Part shown: positions 26,971 to 38,657 of the stretch, piece after piece
How positions within the stretch are numbered: position 1 is the first letter of the stretch
Layout of the letters: every line of letters begins with the position of its first letter
Source of the DNA: Castor canadensis
Taxonomy: Eukaryota; Chordata; Mammalia; Rodentia; Castoridae
Reading direction: 5' to 3'
Length of the DNA stretch: 64,000 bases
Assembly (NCBI RefSeq): GCF_047511655.1
Contig: NC_133389.1
Location: 29,921,501 to 29,985,500, forward strand
The notes under the pieces: model-generated
Seen by the model: only the letters and a program-made list of their open reading frames with translations
What the model was told of the DNA's origin: nothing
The model's database searches: none
Made by a program: the position numbers and the translations under genes

Positions 26971-29351
26971 TCACCTAAACATCTTTTTTTTTTCTTTTAT
27001 TATTCATATGTGCATACAAGGCTTGGGTCATTTCTCCCCCCTGCCCCCACCCCCTCCCTTACCACCCACTCCGCCCCCTCTCCCCCCCACCCTCTCAATA
27101 CCCAGCAGAAACTATTTTGCCCTTATTTCTAATTTTGTTGTAGAGAGAGTATAAGCAATAATAGGCAGGAACAAGGGTTTTTGCTGGTTGAGATAAGGAT
27201 AGCTATACAGGGCATTGACTCACATTGATTTCCTGTGCGTGGGTGTTACCTTCTAGGTTAATTCTTTTTGATCTAACCTTTTCTCTAGTTCCTGGTCCCC
27301 TTTTCCTATTGGCCTCAGTTGCTTTTAAGGTATCTGCTTTAGTTTCTCTGCGTTAAGGGCAACAAATGCTAGCTAGTTTTTTAGGTGTCTTACCTATCCT
27401 CACCCCTCCCTTGTGTGCTCTTGCTTTTATCATGTGCTCAAAGTCCAATCCCATTGTTGTGTTTGCCCTTGATCTAATGTTCACATATGAGGGAAAACAT
27501 ACGAGTTTTGGTCTTTTGGGCCAGGCTAACCTCACTCAGAATGATGTTCTCCAATTCCATCCATTTACCAGCAAATGATAACATTTCGTTCTTTTTCATG
27601 GCTGCATAAAATTCCATTGTGTATAGATACCACATTTTCTTAATCCATTCATCAGTGGTGGGGCATCTTGGCTGTTTCCATACTTGGCTATTGTGAACAG
27701 TGCCGCAATAAACATGGGTGTGCAGGTGTCACAGTCTTTTGGGTATATCCCCAAGAGTGGTATTACTGGATCAAATGGTAGATCCATGTCTAGCTTTTTA
27801 AGTAGCCTCCAAATTTTTTTTCCAGAGTGGTTGTACTAGTCTACATTCCCACCAACAGTGTAAGAGGGTTCCTTTTTCCCCCGCATCCTCGCCAACACCT
27901 GCTGTTGGTGGTGTTGCTGATGATGGCTATTCTAACAGGGGTGAGGTGGAATCTTAGCGTGGTTTTAATTTGCATTTCCTTTATTGCTAGAGATGGTGAG
28001 CATTTTTTCATGTGTTTTCTGGCCATTTGAATTTCTTCTTTTGAGAAAGTTCTGTTCAGTTCACTTGCCCATTTCTTTATTGGTTCATTAGTTTTGGGAG
28101 AATTTAGTTTTTTAAGTTCCCTATATATTCTGGTTATCAGTCCTTTGTCTGATGTATAGTTGGCAAATATTTTCTCCCACTCTGTGGGTGTTCTCTTCAG
28201 TTTAGAGACCATTTCTTTTGATGAACAGAAGCTTTTTAGCTTTATGAGGTCCCATTTATCTATGCTATCTCTTAGTTGCTGTGCTGCTGGGGTTTCGTTG
28301 AAAAAGTTCTTACCTATACCTACTAACTGCAGAGTATTTCCTACTCTTTCCTGTATCAACTTTAGAGTTTGGGGTCTGATATTAAGATCCTTGATCCATT
28401 TCGAGTTAATCTTGGTATAGGGTAATGTACATGGATCTAGTTTCAGTTTTTTGCAGACTGCTAACCAATTTTCCCAGCAGTTTTTGTTGAAGAGGCTGCT
28501 ATTTCTCCATTGTATATTTTTAGCTCCTTTGTCGAAGACAAGTTGGTTATAGTTGTGTGGCTTCATATCTGGGTCCTCTATTCTGTTCCACTGGTCTTCA
28601 TACCTGTTTTTGTGCCAGTACCATGCTGTTTTTATTGCTACTGCTTTGTAATATAGTTTGAAGTCAGGTATTGTGATACCTCCTGCATTGTTCTTTTGAC
28701 TGAGTATTGCCTTGGCTATTTGTGGCTTCCTGTGTTTCCATATAAATTTCACGGTAGATTTTTCGATCTCTTTAATGAATGTCATTGGAATTTTGATGGG
28801 AATTGCATTAAACATGTAGATTACTTTTGGGAGTATCGACATTTTTACTATGTTGATTTTACCAATCCATGAGCATGGGAGATCTCTCCACTTTCTATAG
28901 TCTTCCTCAATCTCTTTCTTCAGAAGTGTATAGTTTTCCTTGTAGAGGTCTTTCACATCTTTTGTTAGGTTTACACCTAGGTATTTGATTTTTTTTGAGG
29001 CTATTGTAAATGGAATTGTTTTCATACATTCTTTTTCCGTTTGCTCATTGTTAGTGTATAGAAATGCTAATGATTTTTCTATGTTGATTTTATATCCTGC
29101 TACCTTGCTATAGCTATTGATGATGTCTAGAAGCTTCTGAGTAGAGTTTTTTGGGTCTTTAAGGTATAGGATCATGTCATCTGCAAATAGGGATATTTTG
29201 ACAGTTTCTTTACCTATTTGTATTCCTTTTATTCCTTCTTCTTGCCTAATTGCTCTGGCTAGGAATTCCAGTACTATGTTGAATAGGAGTGGAGATAGTG
29301 GGCATCCTTGTCTGGTTCCTGATTTTAGAGGGAATTCACCTAAACATCTTT
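26971..29351 (-). mobile_element. 5'-truncated L1 (LINE-1) with 16-bp target duplication
   Basis: The L1 body is 26987-29335 in minus orientation. The poly-T at 26984-26993 is the complement of its A-tail. Perfect 16-bp copies of tcacctaaacatcttt at 26971-26986 and 29336-29351 mark the insertion, and the nick site CTTT/AT is close to the L1 endonuclease consensus. It retains the reverse-transcriptase end (FADD motif near 29190) and the C-terminal region of ORF2, plus the 3'UTR. The rest of ORF2, ORF1 and the 5'UTR were lost by 5' truncation, so the copy cannot move by itself. Confidence 0.95.
27841..29335 (-). pseudogene. L1 ORF2 C-terminal fragment (reverse transcriptase end to Cys-rich region)
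   Basis: One frame stays open from the 5' truncation point through FADD (the RT catalytic Asp pair), the thumb-like region and the CWRGCG motif near 27890, about 490 codons. It then ends early: a G5 run (27878-27882 on + as C5) puts the remaining C-terminus in another frame. The LLGIYPKD region at 27725-27760 is still recognisable downstream. The same G5 break is present in the L1 copy at 55138. Confidence 0.9.
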
Positions 29352-30004
29352 ATCAGTGCGTGGGAATGTTCATAGCCACAGTTTGGGCTCAAGCCTGCTG
29401 GGAAAAGCTTACAGCTGGCTGGGACAGAGAGTGGTTAAGGCTCCCTGATGCATGGTTGGGACACAGAAAGAAAGTGGGGGGACTGGCAGGACCTGTAGTG
29501 GTGATCCTGGAATTCACCATTATGGAAATGGAGAATGAGACAGGGAAAGGGAACAAGGTAGAAAACAGGCCCTGTCAAGCCAGTGACAAAGTGGGCACCT
29601 AGAATGATCCTACTGGGTATTCTTGGCAGTCACTGGTAGAGGGCTGCACCTTGGAGCCACTACTTTTGTGGCACTTCTGGGCTGCCTCAGTGGTGGCAGA
29701 GTGGGTTCCAGAGTCCTCAGGCGAGGACAGCTCATGGCAGTTGGAAGTTGGCATGGTGATTGAGGAAATGGTAGGTACTAAGAGGATGTGGATAGGGCAC
29801 TGCATGTCTCTGGCCTCTGCATAGTTCAGATCCATCTGTGCCCACATTAATTTGACTCTGTCTTGTCATTCCTTCCTCAAGTCCCAGCTCCCCAAATGAA
29901 CACACATGCTTAAGAGAAACAGGAAGTTTAGCAGGACAAGTTAGTTTTGTTCTGTTGCTATAGATGGCTCTAAGTCCCTAACTGACGTTCACCATCTCTT
30001 TCCT

Positions 30005-30395
30005 CTACTACCCTGTTGTGTCTTACCCCCCTGCCCCCACAATTCATATGTTGAATTCCTACACCCCAGTGTTTGGTCCTTGGGACTATGTTTGGAGATA
30101 TTGAAATGAGGCTGTTGGGGTGGCCCTAATCCAATATGCCTGGTGTCCTTACAGAAAGAGGAAGACACATATGGGAGGTACATGCACAGAGGTTGACCAT
30201 GTATAGAGGCAGCAAGAGGGCGACCATCATATGTACACTTAGAGGAGAGGCCTTGCTCCAATCCAGCTGGCACATTGCTCTCCTTGCTTTTTTAGACCGC
30301 CACACCCTCCAGAACTGTGAGAAAATAAATTTCTGTTATTTAAGTCACCCAGTTGGTGATAGTTTGTTACAGAAGCCCTAGCAAACTAGTACACA
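30005..30395 (+). mobile_element. MLT1/MaLR-like solitary LTR
   Basis: acaattcatatgttgaattc, ggccctaatccaatatgcct, ggtgtccttacagaaagagg, ctccagaactgtgagaaaat (containing the AATAAA of the LTR), and a gcaaactagtacac end. This order is typical of ancient mammalian MaLR LTRs; the exact subfamily was not determined. Confidence 0.55.
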
Positions 30396-30414
30396 CATTT
30401 TGTGTCAAAATATC

Positions 30415-30525
30415 ACGTTGGCCTGTAATCCCAGCACTTGGGAAACTGAGACCAAAGGATTTCAAGTTCAAGACTAGCCTGGGTTACCTAGTGAGAACTT
30501 GTCTCAAAAACAAAACAAAACCTAT
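30415..30525 (+). repeat. B1-like SINE
   Basis: gcctgtaatcccagcacttg, ggaaactgagaccaaaggat, gggttacctagtgagaactt. Confidence 0.78.
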
Positions 30526-31394
30526 CATGTCATATTCCATAAATATAACTTTTATTTGTTAATTAAAAGTGAATAAATAACCCCCCAAATGAAATAAAGT
30601 AAACAATATGCACACATTCTAAATTCCCTTCACATTTGGCTAGTTCTGCTCTTGTCTAGGTTGCTTGACTAGTGGGATAACCCAGATCATCAGCCCTGTG
30701 CAGCGGTGTCTTAGCCCCCAGTTATCAGGCTCTTGTCAAACCTCATTTGCTAATTTATGTTTATCACAAGACACAGGTACACAAAGAGGTACCCCACCCC
30801 AGACAAGCTCCTGAGTTCCACATATATTCCTGTCCGTCCCCATCTCTGCCTCTTTGCCTCATGATAATCACTTCTTCCTCCAGAGATGGTAACTCCTTTC
30901 CTTGCTTGCTGTTCTAGTGGCTGGTGGAACCCCAGATGACCAGGTATCACCTGCAGTTCTAGTGGAACCCCTTCTATGTGCCCTGGTAGATCCATCTCCT
31001 GACAACCTCCTCGATCCAGGAGCCTGAGTCCAGCAGAGCCTGAAGTTGAAGGGGATTGGAAAGCACAAATTCCCCTAGTGAGTCAGCAGGAGCTCTGGTG
31101 ACAGAGACCACTCTAACTTCTTGGCTTCCAGACCTGTGTTTTCTACCTATTGGAATCAAAACAAATATTAGAATCTACTTATTAGAATATTGCGTCCATA
31201 TAAACACCATATAAAACCTCATGTGGGACAATGCCCCAACCCTGCAAGATATCTCTGGCAAGCTGCTGTGCCTTTAAGAGGCCACTCTGGCATTTTCTTA
31301 GGCAATGTGTACATAGTAGATAAGGAACAGCCCAGGGACACTTGCCCACTGTTGTAGTACCTTCCCTGAAAGTCAATCTCTTGGTTTAAGAGTA

Positions 31395-31885
31395 CATTCC
31401 TGCCTGGCGCTGATGGCTCACTCCTGTAATCCTAGTTACTCAGAACACAGAGATCAGGAGACTCGCACAGCCTGAGACAAACAGCTCGTGTGGCCCTATC
31501 ATGAAAGACCCAAAGCAAAAAGCAGGGCTGGTAGAGTGGCTCAAGTGGTAGAGTGCCTGCCTCGTATCACCAAAATGAAGTGCATTCCCAGCAGGGGTCA
31601 CATTGCTTCCAAAGAAGTGAAAAGTGATTTTTTTGGTGGTTAACTCAGGACTCTCTGCTTGCTAGGCAGGTGCTCTACCACTTGAGCCATGCTTCCAGCT
31701 CGAAATTGATTTTTTTTTTTTTTTGTGGCAGTGGGGTTTGAACTCAGGGTTCTTCTTTGTGATGGATGTTTTTTGAGATAGGGTCTCATGAACTATTTGC
31801 CTGGACTGGATTTGAACCATGATCCTCCTGATCTACACCTCATAATTAGCTAGGATTATAGGTGTAAGTCACTGGTGCTGGGCTC
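31395..31885. repeat. SINE cluster (plus dimer, minus ID, minus dimer)
   Basis: Plus-strand B1+ID at 31395-31580 (gatggctcactcctgtaatc; gtggctcaagtggtagagtg), a reversed ID at 31630-31705 (gctctaccacttgagccatg), and a reversed, shortened dimer at 31709-31885 (gcagtggggtttgaactcag; gatcctcctgatctacacct). Confidence 0.78.
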
Positions 31886-32619
31886 AAATTTGATTCTTGA
31901 TGGGTAAAATAAATCATACTTATTTTTAGGTCTAAAGTATATGTATATAACGTAAACAGATATACAGTATGCCTGTCATATTAACATTTTACGATGGTGG
32001 CAATTAGGAAAATCATCTGAAAGGCTCCTTAAGGGAATGACAATGAAAAACAGTTTGAGAAGCACTGACCTAAAGCAATGCTGTGTGGAATTCCATAATG
32101 GCACACCAGGTACTCTCTAAGTCCCTGGATAGAGGTGCTGGCTCCCCTGAAGGCCAAAGGACAAACCCATTCTTGGAATCAATCCCAATAGAGAGGAATC
32201 TGTCCCTTTGAGGTTCGAGGAGTGTGATGGAATCAACTTGCTGACATGTGGCTGGTCACATGGCTGGTGGGTCACCTTGAGGTTCAGCCTCAGCCTCTGG
32301 GCTCATTGGTCCAGTAACCGACAGAACAGAGATGGTCAATGGAAGGTCCCTGCATGGTCCATTGAGGAAGCACGGTGGCAGCCAAGGACAGAGGGCAGCT
32401 CATTCCACTGAACGAGTCATCATAGCCACCTGCTTGTTTGGCACCTCCCCTGTGATGGGTATTCTCTTCTGAGCGTTGATGAGAGGCACAGAAATTTGCA
32501 TATTTTGTTGCTTATTCCCATAGGCCCACCCATGGGCTTCTTCCCAGACTTCTTTGATTTCAGTCTTCTAATTTTCTTCCCTGTCCAACCAGTCAGGTAT
32601 GTGCCACAGCCCAGCAGCC

Positions 32620-32621
<2 letters not shown>

Positions 32622-32678
<57 letters not shown>
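32622..32678. repeat. (CA)n microsatellite
   Basis: About 28 uninterrupted CA units. Confidence 0.95.
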
Positions 32679-32679
<1 letters not shown>

Positions 32680-32689
32680 GTAGCCACAG

Positions 32690-32905
32690 GTGCCTGTGGC
32701 TAATGCCTGTAATCCTAGCTACTTGGGAGGCTGAGATAGGGAGGATTGACGTTCGAGGCTAGCCCAGGCAAATAGTCCATAAGATCCCATCTCCAAAAAT
32801 AATGAGAGCAAAATGGACTGGAAGTGTGGCTCAAGCAGTAGAATGCCTGCTTTGCAAATACCAAGCCCTGAGTTCAAATCCCAGTCGCACCCCCCTTTCC
32901 CCGCA
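32690..32905 (+). repeat. B1+ID dimeric SINE (variant)
   Basis: gcctgtggctaatgcctgta, acttgggaggctgagatagg; ID half gtggctcaagcagtagaatg, gagttcaaatcccagtcgc. Confidence 0.82.
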
Positions 32906-33399
32906 AAATTGTAGGTTGGATATTCTTGGCACTTACTAGCCCTAATTGACTTAAGAAACTGAAATAATTTAGAAGTAACCTGATTCCTTCTCAGTTTTAC
33001 AAACTGTATTTAGTAATCAAAATGATGAAATAATTCTTCTGACAAAGTGATAGACAGGAAGTAATTAACTTTTTGTAGAATGAATGACTTCTCGGAAATT
33101 GTCTGTAGGTAGGGACACTAATGGGGAACTGCCACCAGATGTCAACAGAGACTCTGGTTTCGGTAAGCGTGTTTCAGAAAGGTCAGCATCTTTTCCTGAA
33201 TCCCTGTTATGAAAGGCAGAGTTTTAGATACTTGTTGACTTACACACCACAGTTTTACTAAGTTTTAGAATATCACATTATAACATGAGAATTATAGTTC
33301 TTTTTATGAATGATTGGTTCTTGTTTTTCATTGATCAGCATTTTCTCATGATATTAAAAAGTTTTAAATTCTTGAGATTGCAGTGAAAATTAAGACAGC

Positions 33400-34210
33400 T
33401 TAGCCCAGCACCAGTGGCTCACACCTGTAATCATAGCTACTCAAGCAGTAGAGATCAGGAGGATTGCAGTTCAAAATCCAGCCCAGGCAAATAGTTTGTG
33501 GGATTCTATCTTGAAAACACTAATCATAAAAAAAGGGCTGGTGGAATAGCTCAAGGTATAGGCCCTGAGTTTAAACCCCAGTCTGTAAAAAAAGAAAAAA
33601 GAAAATTAGGACATATACTAGAGGGAAATTTGTCACACATAAATCAATATTAAAAAATCAATATTAAAAATGAGAATGACTCTCTAATCAATGATTTCAC
33701 ATCTAGGCATCTTTAAATTTTTGTTGTTGTTTTTTTTGAGACAAAGTCTTGCTATATAGCCCAGCCTGGCTTCAAACTGTGATCTTTCTGTCTCAGCCTC
33801 CCATGTGCTGGGATTACAAGTATACATCACCACGCCAAGCTCTAAGAATCTATTTTATAGAAATACATATACACAAAAATTTGTAAGAATGGCCATATGT
33901 GCTGGATGCCAGTGGCTCGCACTTGTAATTCTAGCTACTTGAAAGGCTGAGATTGCGAGGATTGAGGTTTGAGGCCAGCCCCCCCCCAAAAAAAATTCCT
34001 GAGATCGCATTTCCAAAATAATCAGAGCATAATGGATTGGAGGTTTGGCTCAAGCAGTAGAGCACCTGCTTTGCAAACCTGAAGCCCTGAACTCAAACTC
34101 CAGTCCCACCAATAGAAAAAAAAAGAATGCTTACTGGGGCTAGAGATGTAGCCAGTGGTAGAGCACTTGCCTAGCATGCTCAAGACTCTAGGTTTGATCC
34201 ACAGCACTGT
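33400..34210. repeat. SINE cluster
   Basis: Plus dimer 33400-33605 (ccagtggctcacacctgtaa), minus B1 33725-33845 (gagacaaagtcttgctatat), plus dimer 33898-34120 (gccagtggctcgcacttgta; caagcagtagagcacctgct), plus ID 34130-34210 (agtggtagagcacttgccta). Confidence 0.78.
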
Positions 34211-34504
34211 ACACACACACATACACAGACACACACAGACAGATAGACAGACATTAATTAACTAAGGGAAAAATGCTGTAAGACTATATATTCTTACAAG
34301 GAAATATCTCCAAGACTTATTAAGTAAAAGGCCAAAGATTTTATATACATAGATAGTGAAAGAATGTGTTATTTGTATATGCATTAAAAAGGTCTGGAAG
34401 GCTGCACACCAAACTGTTGATAATGGTTAACTCTGGGGAAAGGAGTGTTCGGTTATTGTTATAGGTTCTATGTTGTTTGCAAACACATTTAAAATATTAT
34501 AATT

Positions 34505-34755
34505 TACCTGGGTGTAGTGTTTGTCAACAGTCCCAGCTACTTGGAAAGCTGAGGCAAGAAGATCCCTTAAGCTCACAAGTTCCAGACCAGTGTGGACAAC
34601 ATAATGGGACCTTGTCTCAAAAAAATTATAATTAAGTCAGGTGTGGTGGCACATGTTTGTAGTCCCAGCACTAGGGAGCTGGAGGCAGAAGATAGGAGTT
34701 CAAGGTCAGCCTGAGCTATATGTGAAGACCCTACCTCAACTAAAACCATGAAAAA
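34505..34755 (+). repeat. Two B1-like SINEs
   Basis: 34505-34625 (cccagctacttggaaagctg, gggaccttgtctcaaaa) and 34637-34755 (caggtgtggtggcacatgtt, gtagtcccagcactagggag). Confidence 0.75.
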
Positions 34756-35239
34756 ATTGTAATTTAAACTACTATAGAAATTTCTGAAGGAAAAACTGTA
34801 TTATTTTAACATCCAACACTCAATATCATGACTACTATGAATAACATAGTATAAAAAATTTAATTGACACGTAAGTATAAGTAGATATTTATGGAGTACG
34901 GTTGGTAATTTCAATACATGTATATAACATGTCATGATGAAATTGGGGTAACAAGCATTTCCATCTCCTTAAACATATGTCATTTCTTTGTGTTGGGAGC
35001 CTTTGAATTCTTTTTTAGTTCTTTTTATTGTTAAAATTTTTTCATTTGTTGTCTTTTTTTAGTTATTTATAAAATACATAATTAATTGTTACAAACTACA
35101 GTCACCCTATTGTAGAATATTTCATCTAACTTTGGTTTTTGTGCCTATTATTCAATCTCCCTCTTTCCTCCCTTCTGTCTCCTCTTCCTAGCCTCTAGGG
35201 ACCACTATTCTACTCTCTACTTTTATGAGATCAACTTTT

Positions 35240-35330
35240 TTTGGCATTATTGGGGTTTGAACTCAGGGCCTTGTGCTTGTCAGGTAGGCACTCTATCACT
35301 TGAGCCATACCCCCCAGCCTTATATGAGAT
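35240..35330 (-). repeat. ID-like SINE
   Basis: ttggggtttgaactcagggc, tctatcacttgagccatacc. Confidence 0.82.
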
Positions 35331-35489
35331 TAACTTTTTTTTTTAAGTTTCCATACAAGTAAGAAAATATTTTGTCTTTCAATACAGTATCTTTTAAAAG
35401 AAATATTTCTGATATTCATCTTTTAAATTAATTATTTTGAAATCAATCAATTTACAAACCCATATACATTAAAAAATATCTTTTCAGCC

Positions 35490-36080
35490 GGGTACCATGG
35501 CTATATTGCACTTCTAGCTACTTGGGAGAATGGCAGTTCCAGTCCAGCCCAGGCAAAAAAAAAAGTGAGACCCCCATACCAATGGAAAAAAGCTGCATGT
35601 GGTGGCCCTTCCTTGTCATTCCAGTGATAGCAGGGGACATAAAATCGGAGGAGTGTGGCTCAGGTGGACCTGGGCAAAAAGCAAGACCCTATCTTCAAAA
35701 TAACCAGAGCAAAAAGGGCTGGAGGTGTAGGCTGGAGTGGTAGAGCCCCTATCAAGCAAGCGTGTAAACCTTGAGTACTAAATCCCAGTACCACCACCAG
35801 AAAAAAGAAAAATACTTTGATTTGCAGTATCTTTTAGTATGTCTTTTTTTTTTTTTAATTGCCGAATCTCTTAACCAGTACTGGCTAGTTCCTTTGAGTT
35901 GTCGTTTTGTTGTTGTTGTTGGAGACAGGCTGGAGGAATCCTTGATCCTCCTGCCCCTGCCTCCTAAGTCTTTGAGTTGCTTTCTTTTTTTTTTTTTTTT
36001 TGGTAGTTGTGGGGATGGAACGGAGCCTTGCACTTGCACCTGCTAGGCAAGCAATCTACCAATGAACTACATCTCCAGCC
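35490..36080. repeat. SINE cluster
   Basis: Diverged plus-strand dimer at 35490-35810 (gctggaggtgtaggctggag, gagtactaaatcccagtacc) and reversed B1/ID sequence at 35840-36080 (gatcctcctgcccctgcctc; gctaggcaagcaatctacca). Confidence 0.65.
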
Positions 36081-36779
36081 CCATTTTGAGTTGCTTTCTA
36101 AAGAACACTCATTTCCCTCCTCATCTTTTTCCATTCTCCCTGACCAACCCCTTTTATGTGCAACTCACCACTGCCTGGTGTCACCTTTCCAGTCCATCTT
36201 TCCAAACTAGGCCTCCTTTTCCCCATAGACAGTGATATCATGACTTACCTATGCATTGTGTCTGTTTCCCAACTAAACTATAAAATATGGTAGGGCTGGT
36301 TCTGTTTTGCTGACCAACTAGTGGGTGGCATACAGAGAACTTTAAAGACCAAAAAGAACTGGTGGAGGTCAGTGGGGGCATTGCAGACTGGGAGAAATAC
36401 TAGCAAAAGTGATGGATAGAGGATAGCTATAGTGGCAGGCATCATCCTTCCCAGCTACTTAGGAAGCAGAGGCAAGGAGGATTGCTTGAGCCCAGGGAAG
36501 GATGGGGAGAGGTTGATCAATGGGTACTCAGTCACACTTAGGTAGGAGGAATATATTCTGGTGAACTATTATTGTACACCTATTGTACTGTCGGGTGACT
36601 ATAGGTAATGACAATGCACTATATATTTCAAAAAAGCTAGAAGAAAGGATTTTTGAATGATATCATTTATCATTTGAAATGACAAAAGTTTGAGTAGATA
36701 TACTTATCTAATTTGGACATCACACGGTGTATACATGTAACAAAACATCATATGCTACTCCATAAATATTTACAATCTT

Positions 36780-36862
36780 TTTTTTAGTGGCACTGGGGCT
36801 TGAACTCAGGATCTTATGCTTGCTAGGCAGGCACTCTACCACTTGAGCCCCTCCTCCAGCCA
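36780..36862 (-). repeat. ID-like SINE
   Basis: actggggcttgaactcagga, gctaggcaggcactctacca, cttgagcccctcc. Confidence 0.85.
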
Positions 36863-37154
36863 ACTTTTAATGTGCTAAATGAAAAATAAATTTAGCAAAA
36901 CTACACAGGGAGATGTGCATAGGTTACATGCAAATACCATAAGGGATTTGAGTACCTGTGGATTTTGGGACCTGTGGATGTGGGGTGTGAGGGATGTAGT
37001 AAGTATGGGAAGTTAGGGAGTGGGGTTCCTGCAATCAATTCCCCAAGGATTTATATGCACAAACCCCAGGATATAAAAAAATGCATGTACATTCTGAAGA
37101 GCTTGATAATTCTTTTGTTGCTGTTCAGGATTTAGGATCAAAATACAAAAAATT

Positions 37155-37240
37155 GGTCTGGGGGTGTAGCTCAACTGTAGAACACTTGCCTCACATGTTT
37201 GAGGCCCTGGGTTCAGTACTCAGCACTGCAAAACAACAAC
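37155..37240 (+). repeat. ID-like SINE
   Basis: ctgggggtgtagctcaactg, gccctgggttcagtactcag. Confidence 0.8.
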
Positions 37241-37994
37241 AAAAACAACACTTCCCCACACCCCACTCCAAACTTTTATGGGTCATGTTTCTTATTATTT
37301 ATTTGTCCTTTTTGGAGCAGATGTCCCTTTTCCAGCTGGGAATTTGTGCAGTAATAATAATAAATACTAGTTATTGAGATAGTTGCTGCTATCAGGCACT
37401 TTTCACAATTAACCTATTTAACCCTCATGACATCTGAAGAGGCAAAGTAATATTATTCCCCTTTCCAAAGGAGCAAAGTGGAGTGCACCCCATGTACATC
37501 TGGTTTCTTTCCTTGAATGTCGTGCAGATTTGGTTATCTAAAGATCAAAATAAGATTGAAAAACTCTCCTGAGTCTTTTTTTTTTTTCATGTGTGAAACA
37601 AGGACACTGATGAAAGATAACCCTAAGTCAGCCTTGAACTTCAGTCTTCAAGCTCAAGCCTTTCACAAGGAATCCCATGACCACGGCTGGTCAATAAGTC
37701 AATATAGGAGTGCTGGAGAGAGGAGAGCACATATATATTTTTGCAAGAGTACTGGTAGCAATGTGGAGGATAGCTTAGAAGACGGAAAAATAAAAGGCAA
37801 AAATAGTGAAAGCATACTGTAAAAGTACAGGAGAAAACCAAAGATGGCCTGAACTAAGGCAATGATAGAGGAGTGGAGAGAAATAAATGAACGCGAAGCT
37901 TGTATACATTTGGGAGCTTATGAACACTGTGTGGCTAGAAAGAGAAGTTCTGACTTATCTTCCTGTTTCTAGGTCCTGATCCTTTTATTTTCTG

Positions 37995-38215
37995 ATGGCA
38001 CTGGGGTTTGAACACAGGGCTTCGTGCTTACAGAGCAGGCGCTCTACGGCTTGAGCCAGCCACACTTCCACTCCACTTCACTATGTCTATTTTGTAGACG
38101 CAGGTCGCGGGCACTATTTGTCTAGGGCTGGCCTCGGACCGTGATTCTCCTGATCTCAGCCTCCCAAGTAGGTAGGACTGCAGGAGTGAGCCACGGATGT
38201 TGGGCTCTGAGACTT
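37995..38215 (-). repeat. B1+ID dimeric SINE at the edge of the EPG5 CpG island
   Basis: actggggtttgaacacaggg, gctctacggcttgagccagc; B1 half ggctggcctcggaccgtgat, gatctcagcctcccaagtag. It marks the upstream limit of the GC-rich promoter. Confidence 0.83.
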
Positions 38216-38441
38216 TCTTTAATCCTAGTGGGTGAGTAGGAGCGCAGCAGCGTCCGGATTGCGCGCGCAGTCCCCGCAGAGTTGCAGCGGGTGCGGGATA
38301 CAACACGCAGAACCCAGCGGTCCCAGGAGACCAGAGGCACAAGCAGCCCGCGCACCTGGGGCAGGGGGCGGGGCCTGGGTGGATAGGGGGCGTGCCCTTG
38401 GGGAAGGGGGCGGGACCACTTCCTCCGGACTGGTTTGTCCC

Positions 38442-38510
38442 ATGTTGCAGTCCGTAGCCTTCAAGAGTTGCCGCCCCCTGTCCGGGAGTGGTGGAGATTC
38501 GATCATGTGA
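38442..38510 (+). promoter_or_regulatory. Possible EPG5 upstream ORF (22 codons)
   Basis: An ATG at 38442 opens a frame of 22 codons that stops at TGA 38508-38510, 84 nt before the EPG5 ATG. Its last codon before the stop is another ATG, so ATGTGA is also a start-stop element. It matters only if transcription begins upstream of 38442 (or of 38505 for the start-stop). Confidence 0.3.
38503..38510 (+). promoter_or_regulatory. EPG5: M-box / MiT-TFE-type E-box TCATGTGA
   Basis: This octamer is the flank-optimised E-box preferred by MITF, TFEB and TFE3, 85 nt upstream of the EPG5 start codon. Many autophagy-lysosome genes are controlled by these factors through the related CLEAR motif (established), so a site in the promoter of an autophagosome-lysosome tether is coherent. 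Binding is not shown. Confidence 0.45.
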
Positions 38511-38594
38511 CAGCCAGGAGGCCGGAACTGAGCAGGTTGCGTGAAGCACAGGATTTTGACAAAAACAAACAGCGACGTCGCTGAGGCAGGGTGT

Positions 38595-38657
38595 ATGGCC
38601 GAGGCGGTGAAGCCCCAGCGCCGGGCCAAGGCCAAGGCCAGCCGGACTAAAGCAAAG
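38595..38657 (+). CDS. EPG5: EPG5 exon 1 (coding part), residues 1-21
   Basis: 63 nt encoding [20 protein letters not shown] and a final Lys, a strongly basic N-terminus. The donor is GTGAGG at 38658. It lies in the CpG island and is followed by an 11.6-kb intron. Confidence 0.96.

Larger units (their letters stand above)
25970..38220. other. PSTPIP2-EPG5 intergenic region
   Basis: No protein-coding exon was recognised. Contents in order: an ID unit (26383), possible LTR-derived sequence around the L1 (26600-26970 and 29352-29610), a truncated L1 (26987-29335), an MLT1/MaLR-like LTR (30005-30395), SINE clusters at 30415-30525, 31395-31885, 32690-32905, 33400-34210, 34505-34755, 35240-35330, 35490-35810, 35840-36080, 36780-36860, 37155-37240 and 37995-38215, and a (CA)n tract at 32622-32678. 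Between them lies apparently unique sequence without long open frames. Confidence 0.7.

Noticed and set aside
29174-29602. 142-codon plus-strand open frame
   Set aside because: It is the antisense of L1 ORF2 running across the target duplication into flanking DNA.
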